Below are positions 56,701-64,000 of a stretch of DNA of 64,000 nucleotides, piece after piece (within the stretch, counting starts at the first letter, position 1; each line of letters starts with the position of its first letter). The notes beneath the pieces were generated by a model. The model worked only from the letters and a program-made list of their open reading frames with translations. It did not search any database and was not told the origin of the DNA. Position numbers and translations under genes: made by a program. Source of the stretch: Dactylellina haptotyla (taxonomy: Eukaryota > Ascomycota > Orbiliomycetes > Orbiliales > Orbiliaceae); contig CM062380.1 of the NCBI GenBank assembly GCA_031310005.1, positions 124,001-188,000 on the forward strand. Direction: 5' to 3'.

Positions 56701-57734
56701 CGGTATTAGAGGCTTCTTTATCCATATGGCCCATTAGAGGCCCCTTTACAGGCTTTGGGAACTACTTTATTGCTGAAAGATTTTATCAACACTAGCTCAT
56801 TCATTCCGCTTCAGTCTTTCCGACAAGCACCTTTCCCACGAACTCCAACAACCACTCGACTATGACGCCAAATGTGTAACAGTGTGTGGAGGCTGAGAAC
56901 AGGTTCAGCATTGCTCTGTACCGAGAAATTCGCTGTAGATGATCAAATAACCTCTTCTAGCAAGATTCGAAGACGAACCTAAAAGCACAATCGTGGTTTT
57001 GTTGCGTTCGTCACAGCTAGTGTTTGCTGGCGACCGATGCATCCGATTCAAATTCTTGCATTAATCAATTGCGCTTCGATTCTTAGTTTTGGTTATTTCG
57101 AACTGTAAGAGTTGTTTCCCTCGAATACCTATTGAATGCTTGGGCTACTTTGTTGGCGGCTCAGTGAAGCATCCACCGTTTCTACATCGTTGTATATTAC
57201 GTGTTGTGTCGGCGCTCACTTTGAGAGGGGTGCTAACTCGAGCGCCTAGTTTATACTGTCACTGCTTTTAAGCTATTCAAGAGATTACCGCAGGCTGAAG
57301 TCGAAACCATAATCGTTACATATTTAGAAGGTCCTTTTCGTTAAATAGTCGTTACACATTATAGCTGTATAGCTAAATCCAACAAACCAAAAGACAGAAA
57401 ATCCTATGATACAAAGTTCACAACGTTCTGAGAAATAATAAATGGGTATAGCTTTAGGAAGTCCTCCAATTTTGCTGGAATATCAGCATATATATATATA
57501 CCCCTACATGAAAACGCCATCGCAAGAAGAAATGGTAATATTAACCCATGGACAATGAGTTTCAAACTAAACAAGACGATGCTCTAGAGAGCCACAGTTA
57601 AAAAAAAGGTGAGAATAGTGGGGGGAATATAAAGCAAATGGATTGCGATGGCTGGTGTTACAAGGGCAAATCGATATCTCGTAGCCCATACTTTCTGAGT
57701 TATTTGATTGATTGATTGATTGAAAATAATTTGG
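53761..57734. other. Gene-free region
   Basis: Nearly 4 kb has no supported gene. Frames up to 130 codons occur but change composition abruptly and lack domains. Near the right end are a TATATA stretch (about 57487-57500) and a GATT tandem repeat at 57703-57722. The end near 57735 is the 3' side of the ankyrin gene. Confidence 0.45.
57703..57722 (+). repeat. GATT microsatellite
   Basis: Tandem TTGA/GATT units lie directly before the stop of the ankyrin-repeat gene, in its 3' untranslated region. It is simple sequence. Confidence 0.85.
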
Positions 57735-60378
57735 CTAGATTGAAAACTTCCTTGGTAGTTTCGAACTCTTTGCGGCTGCTTTTAGGATATCCCGTACTTC
57801 TTTATCTTTGGCTAGTTCAATCGGGGCCTTGCCGTCCATATTCATATCTTCGAGCCGTGGGTTTCTATCTAGTAGAAGCCTAAGGATTGGGATATTGCCC
57901 TTCTGTACAGCGTAGTGTAAGGCGGTGGAGCGGTTTCGGTCTTCTGCTTCGAGGTTGATATGTGGGTGACTGAGCAAGATTCGTACAATGGCCTCGTTTT
58001 GTTGTATAATGGCAACCATTAGTGCTGTCTGGGAATTGATCGCGCTACTGGAGAGATTGTTAGTATTGAACGGTTTAATTGCTTGAATGGGTTCTTTAGA
58101 GCTGTGAAAGGCTCACCCTTTTGTGTAATTATTGACCAGAGCCCCTAACTCAAGGAGAATAGTTAAAATCCTCTGCTTGCCCATCATAGCAGCGAAATGA
58201 AGCGGTGCCATTCCGTTTGCGCCGTATCCATTGATTGCAGCGCCGTTTTCCACCAGAAACCGGACTAATGCCTTCATGTCGTGTTGAACCGCCAAACATA
58301 TCGCGTTTTGTTCATCGTTGGTCCTTTCGTGGATATTTGCACCTTCTTCCAGGAGAATTCTCGTGAGGGTGTCGCTTCCATTTTGCACCGCGAAATGTAA
58401 CGCTGTCCAGCCCATCTCATCGCGTTGGTTTACGTTCGCGCCTTCGTCCAGTAAGCACTTCACGGTTGATTTATGCCCGCTCGCGACCGCCCGCATGAGC
58501 GGAGATCTCTTCCCAGCCCCCGGAGTATCAATTTTCACTCGAGCCCTCAAAAAAAGTGGTACAACATCGGTGCTACCATGCTCTGCTGCCAAGTGTAATG
58601 GTAAGTCGCCGTCATCGTCGAAAGCATTAAGGTCGGCGCCGGATTGTATTAACATTCTTGTTATCCCTTCACCACCATCCGCCGCTGCTAAGTGTAGCGG
58701 TGTCCGGCTGTCCTCGTCCGTTACAGTGGCGGATGCTCCGCGTTGTAGTAATATTCTCACGACATCCTCGTGTCCATTCTCGCACGCCGCATGCAGGGCT
58801 GTCCGATTCGACGCTGTGTTCAGGGCGTTGATGTCCGCTCGCCAGTCGAGGAATGTCGCCACAGACCTCCGGTATCCCTTGGCCGCAGCAATATAAAGGC
58901 ATTTGTCCAGTACGATTTGCGAGGGCATAGCACCCTCCCGTCCGCCAAATAACCGAAGTATACCCTCGGCATCATTGGGGCACGCGACAGAGTTTCCATT
59001 TACCAGTATCCTGCTGGTAACCGATTTTCTTTGCGACATCAGTGGAGATTTCGCGGTCAGATTGTGTTGAAGTGTGTCCATGTCTAAACGTGAAAGCCTT
59101 TGAATCATGTGTATGGCTACGATGAATTCCTCTGGAAATAGTGAATGATTCATGCGGACTGGCATCGGTGGGTCTACAATTGTTTGGCAATTGTCCCAAA
59201 TCTCGGCCAGCTGATCCTTTGGTAGTTTCGAATTGAACATGCAAAGATAAGCCTTCTCATCTGTATGATTTTAAATATTTATCAGCTAGAATTCGATGGT
59301 GGGATGTATCTCCTAAACTCACGGGATATTCCTCCTCCAAGATTCCCTTCATATATATTCCAGGCATTGAGGATTTGCTTAGCGGCTTGAACATCATCCG
59401 CTGCTATTTCGATCCTTTTCCCATCTCTAAGCCGAACAATAAGGCCTTGATCGAGCACAAGATCGCGCAGCGAGTCGGGCAAATCCCTCCCAGAGAAGGG
59501 ATTAGGACTTGCTGTTAGAGCAGAGGATGGTGTTCGTGACGATTTTCTTCTCCCCAGCCCCCCTCCTGCAGATAATGGGGGTGAGCCAGGATGTCCGCGA
59601 TCGTGGTGATGATGCAAGATAGGTAGCCCGCTATTATTGCTTTGCCCGCCAAGGTTGTGTGTAACAAGACCTAGTACATTTCTAGGTGTCGCAGCGATAA
59701 CTTTCGGATTTGCCATGACAGGCAAGGTCGGGCTATCCGGTTCCTGGGGTTCATGAACATAATTTGATGCTAGCGTAGTCGCACTTGATCTATAGGTCTC
59801 ACCGCTCATCTTGCGCCCTTCGCCCAATTGAAGAGACGGTGGCCGTAGTTCCCCAGACGACGAGTTTGTCCGGTATCTTTGTAGATTGCTTGAATCTTCG
59901 ATGTGGCGGTTTTCGGATTCATGCGGGACCATACGGGATTCGCTAACTGTAATTTCGGGCGATGTTGGCGAGGTGGGGCTTGATCGTTTACTACGCCTTC
60001 CTATTATTTCTGACAATGGGGCCAAGTTAGCAAAGATTCAAGCATGACAGATAGCACTGAGGAAAGTCACTGCTAGGAGAGGAGTTGGCTACTTGATAGT
60101 TTACGGGGGAGGATGCTTTCGAGTTCGGCGGTCATAACGACTTTTTGAGTGTCGATAGCTAGAGGAGTTCCATCAAGTTCCGACACACCGATGTGCGCAG
60201 GATGAGCTGCAGAAAATTCATTGTGGGCTTCAGAGTCAGCATATTTCTTGCGGTCTTTGCCAGGCGATGGCGAACGACGACCGAAGGACGGTTGTCGGCG
60301 CCGCTGCTGGGGTTTAACCCGTTCTGGGTGATAATTTTGACGGGTTGAAATGTAGCTTCTTGAGGTTAAATTCTCCAT
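57735..60378 (-). CDS. EH-domain and ankyrin-repeat protein (805 aa)
   Basis: Four exons: 60378-60105, 60009-59323, 59260-58117 and 58047-57735, with introns of 95, 62 and 69 bases. Donors are GTAAAC, GTGAGT and GTGAGC, acceptors GTCAG, TACAG and CCAG, and branch sites GCTAAC and ACTAAC are visible in the first and last. All joins keep frame; intron 1 could instead use GTAGCC five codons downstream. Residues 1-290 are basic and Ser/Pro-rich with a short folded-looking block (GLIVRLRDGKRIEIAADDVQ). From about 318 to 380 the pattern KAYLCMFNSKLPKDQLAEIW ... LFPEEFIVAIHMI matches an EH (Eps15 homology) domain, which binds NPF peptides in endocytic proteins. From about 440 to the end are ten to eleven ankyrin repeats with TALH/TPLH and LL-x2-GA signatures. 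A cytosolic adaptor or scaffold role is likely. The EF-hand loop lacks a clear calcium-binding set. Confidence 0.88.
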
Positions 60379-63300
60379 CGCTGAAAAACGATGAAAGCTG
60401 TGCTGATAGACAGCCAGCTAGAGTGGGGAGCTCGAGGGAATAGGCAGCAGCGGTGTATGTGTCTTGCAATCGATCTGGAATGCAGATGGAACAGAGGAGT
60501 TATCAAGCCTTTCGTTTGGGATTGCTTGGGGGTAACCGATGGCTTGCTTGCCTCTTTTCTGGTGGGTACAAGACTTCAAGATTTCGGATACGCAAGAGAA
60601 CGGTGTTATAACAGCGGGTATTTAGGATAAGGTAGGTAGAATGCGAGTACAGCATTTGGGCATATGGGAAACAGTCGGGTTAGCTAGTATTAACACTCAC
60701 AGACAGCTGGCCTGGGCATATTGTCCACACTCGAACTCATGACGACTGGGTATTGTGGTGGTGGCCGCAAATGAAGGATAAAAAAAGTCTTGGGATTTCT
60801 TGGGAGAGAGGCGACGACGGAACGGTAGTGGTTCTTTTCGGTCAACTAACTAACCAAGCAGCTTGTCATACGCCAGGACGGAATGTATAAAAGTGTTTGC
60901 TGAGATAATTGTGCAAGTGGGTGCAGGTGGCGAGCAGGAAAGCAGGGTATGTATGCGAGATTGTAGTCCCCAGTTCCGCCGAAAGGACCAAACTCAGACA
61001 TGCACCCGCTCCTCGGGTTTCTTCCTGTCAAGCAGAACAGTTGCTTTTCTTTGCCTCTATCTTGGGAGGGGTGTCACTCCTACCCTTTTGCTAAGAAGCC
61101 AGGACGAAAGCAAAGCGACGGTTCAAAAATAAAAAGGACAGTAGCAGGGGGGGCGGTAGAAACGTGGTCTGGCCGTTGGCTGATCCGTTCCAGAAACTCA
61201 GCTAGTATCGCCTAATGTAGCAAGTTCCCAAAGTTCGGGAATCAAAAGTCGACTGACGATGTCGGTCCTTGATGTGTGTGCGGGACTGCAGATTGCATTA
61301 ATGTATTGCAGACCGTCGGGTAGGTTCGTGGGGTAGTTATTTCGGTCAGAGACCAATACGCGCGTGCTCAACTGCGTGGGATGGATATCAGATGAAGGGC
61401 GTTGTTCGTGGTGGGTATCTTAGAAGTCCGAATGAGGTTTGCGCTCACAAGCTCGTGCTTATGAAAGAAACGAAGAAAAGAAATAAAAAGATTCAAGGAA
61501 TTTTAAGATAATTGTAAATTGGTATCATCACGTCCAAGAAAACTTGAATTTGGATTGAATCTGGCTAAGCATGTTGCTTGTGCGAATCGTTCTCTAAACT
61601 TCTGCTGAGCTCTTGATGCTCTACAATTGCCGGTTGGAAGATATATTTAAATTTGGAACAGCGTGGGAAGAGAAGCTCCAGCGAGTTTCTTGATGGGTAT
61701 GAAAAGGGACGAAGCCAAAGGAACAGGAATAGGATCCCGCACGGGGCAATGGCTGAGCAAATCGATAGCCTATTGTCGCGGCATTTCGTAACTGGAACTC
61801 AGCTTGATGCCCACTTGGTGTGGATGTTCGGCAGCATTGTTTCGTTGCACCGTCGTCCCTGTTTGTAGACTCGACGTTGAGATGGGCCAATCCTAGGCGT
61901 TTCTTGGCTTCACGTTTTGACTTCAGAGCCTCTTATTGGTGCGGCCGTGAGATACGCGAAGTACCATATGTCTTAAGGTACGGGCTTGGTACCCCTCTTG
62001 AGATCTTCCTCCGCTAGCTTACTGGTAGCCGTAAGTACCCTCTGGTATCTCCGGATAAAGATATGCCCGCACCTGGCCCGAAACCTCATGCTTGGAGAGC
62101 AGAAAACGCAACAATCCTTCTTGGCATCGCTAAAGCTCAATCACTTGCTGAATTTAGTTGTGGCTGCTGGCTTGCGAGAGTTGGGTAAGCTTTTTGCGTT
62201 GTGCTGTGCTCGCACCCTCGACATGTTTAAATGCCGGGTTCTAAAGCACCCACTATGGAGGAATCGCTCTTGGCAGGATAGCAGTCAGGAACAGGCATCC
62301 AGTGTGACTTTTAATACACAGGAATGACGCATTTTAATAGATCCTTCGAGGCATTATTGGTGGTGTAGTTGCATGCATTAATGTATTTGGTTTGTATATT
62401 GTGGGTGTCACCTATTAAAGATATATCTTGAGGCCTAAATGATCTCACTCATGCTGAACTAAGCCAGCTTGGTCTCACGAGACAACCTATGCCGTAATTT
62501 TTGAGACTTTATATTAATGTGTATATAGCTTTGCTTCGCAAAAATACCAAGCTTGATGTTTATCATTCATACCCACAAGTATTCAACATACTTCCCTAAT
62601 AAGTATTTGCTTGTAGAACACAATAGCCCGAAATGAGGCAGCTGATGCATTTAAATATGCGTGATTGAAGCAGCTGGTTTCCTTCGCGACCCCGCTTTGT
62701 ATAAATACATATTAACGTTTGTATGCATTATTGTTGTGAATGATGACAATCTACGAACTACCTAAAATCATTTGAGTTTTGTGTACAGCTAAGCCGGTAC
62801 ATTGATATAATAATCTTTGAGACCGGCAGATTGGCTTCTTTTATATCTTTTATCTGGCCTCTACTCATTGGTTACTGCCCTCAATGTCTCTCCCTGCCGT
62901 TGACGAGATCTTAAGCGGGTGAGATTGTATTCTGCAGGGCTCGCTAGGCAGCCGGCATGCATGCATGCATGCACTCCAGAAGACTTCGTCTGAGCAGTTG
63001 CGAATGATAAAGTTCCGCCCACCTTGTTTTCATTTGTTCTCCAGAATGTTACACAACTTTAAAGTTAAAGCCAGGCTACTCGTTGGCTGGATGTTCCTCC
63101 TCTTTTTACTTTTTCCTTTTACTTTTTTTGCTTGTTGCTCTCGGAGTAGAAGCTTAAGCGCTGACGAAATTAAGCCCCATCACTCCAAGCGTATTTAATA
63201 AGATGGATTTATAGCACTATTTGCTTTATGTTGAGATTCATTAGGTGCATTCTACGCCCTTTTGAGGGTCATATTTGGAAATTTCATGATTCTAACATCA

Positions 63301-64000
63301 TTAATACTAGAGTAGCTTGTTAATTAGTGGGCCTGCCTATACCCCTTTATAACAAAACATCATGGTACTTTCTGTAGGGGCATAGATTGACGTGGCATAA
63401 AATATGGACAAAAGACCAGAGTAGATTATCTATTCTTTGATGATAGATTTGATGAGGAAATTGACCTTCGCGCCATATTTCTGACTGTATAGGTGCTTAC
63501 CTAGTTGTTTTCGGTTCTATTTAGTTTCTTGCGAGGTTCTCAGGTCTTCGTCAGGCTATAGATACCTGCTCGATTCCAGAGACCCTATCTGGTGCAATTG
63601 TCCCACAGACCCGGAACCGTGTCAAACAAGCTCGTTTATGCTCCGGATTCAGATTTAGCAATCTTCCTGTAACACTTGATACTTTTGAGTTCACTGCCCT
63701 TAGAAAATCTTGGCTCACACATCGACCATTGGTAGAAAGGAGGAGGAAGGACAATGAACTACAGAAGATACAAAAGTAAAAACAGAAATAAATGATAGAA
63801 TAAAAAATATATATTAAGATGCATGTTAATATAATTCCCTCGGCTCTGAAGCTCGCATTGATAACTCAAGCCGCAAGCCACCCCGCGTCCCATTTCGGTT
63901 CCGTAACCTCGGCGGCATTGGAGATATAAATCTCCCTTACATGTTCATTGTAAATTTTATATTTGTGAAATATAAAATAGCCGCTAAGGTTATCAAGGAG
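60379..64000. other. Gene-free right end of the window
   Basis: The first kilobase should be the promoter and leader of the EH-ankyrin gene. Beyond about 61.3 kb composition becomes AT-richer and frames are short. An ATGC tandem stretch lies at 62955-62974. A 70-codon open frame without a start codon ends at 63779 on the plus strand and might be the tail of a gene or a relic; it is listed as a finding. No complete gene is supported. Confidence 0.45.
62955..62974 (+). repeat. GCAT microsatellite
   Basis: About five tandem copies of the self-complementary tetramer GCAT/ATGC are present. It is simple sequence that can also form a small cruciform. Confidence 0.85.

Noticed and set aside
58318-58896. 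192-codon plus-strand frame
   Set aside because: It is the reverse reading of the ankyrin repeats.

Overview
The window reads as nuclear DNA of a filamentous ascomycete (Pezizomycotina). The reasons are introns of 52-95 bases with GT-AG ends and CTAAC/CTAAT-type branch sites, fungal-only protein families (the fungal-specific transcription-factor domain, a Cps1/hyaluronan-synthase-like GT2 enzyme, a Ser/Thr-rich GPI wall protein, a cysteine-rich membrane sensor-like protein), and a long AT-rich tract of the kind left by repeat-induced point mutation. The class cannot be fixed by eye; Leotiomycetes or Eurotiomycetes are reasonable guesses. I found no rRNA, no intact tRNA and no CRISPR array.

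Layout. 1-1501 (+): 3' two thirds of a fungal-specific transcription factor, cut by the window edge. 2254-3864 (-): 509-aa protein with one C-terminal membrane anchor. 6196-7747 (-): GT2 polysaccharide synthase with three clear coding exons and an unresolved first exon. 7748-23.6 kb: about 16 kb without an intact gene; the first 4-5 kb looks like unique non-coding DNA, and roughly 12.5-22.7 kb is an AT-rich island with decayed pieces, one of them possibly Ty1/copia-like. 23.67-23.95 kb (-): possible small secreted protein beside the island, head to head with a five-exon C2H2 zinc-finger protein of about 1135 aa (24270-27976, +). 29475-31049 (-): coiled-coil protein. 34849-36936 (+): signal peptide, 14 cysteines, membrane segment and Ser-rich tail. 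38594-39373 (-): basic Pro/Ser-rich protein. 44565-47423 (-): 952-aa GPI-anchored Ser/Thr-rich protein. 50529-52139 (-): conserved-looking three-exon protein. 52.74-53.76 kb (-): disrupted gene-like stretch. 57735-60378 (-): four-exon EH-domain plus ankyrin-repeat protein. The last 3.6 kb has no supported gene.

There is no operon-like logic. A loose theme is the cell surface (GT2 synthase, sensor-like protein, GPI wall protein) and regulation (two transcription-factor-type proteins), but nothing ties the genes into one pathway. No clearly new system stands out. The best leads are the zinc-finger protein with an internal hydrophobic segment, the EH-ankyrin combination, and the possible secreted protein at the island's edge. 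Exon joins were worked out by hand from splice signals and frame and are predictions.
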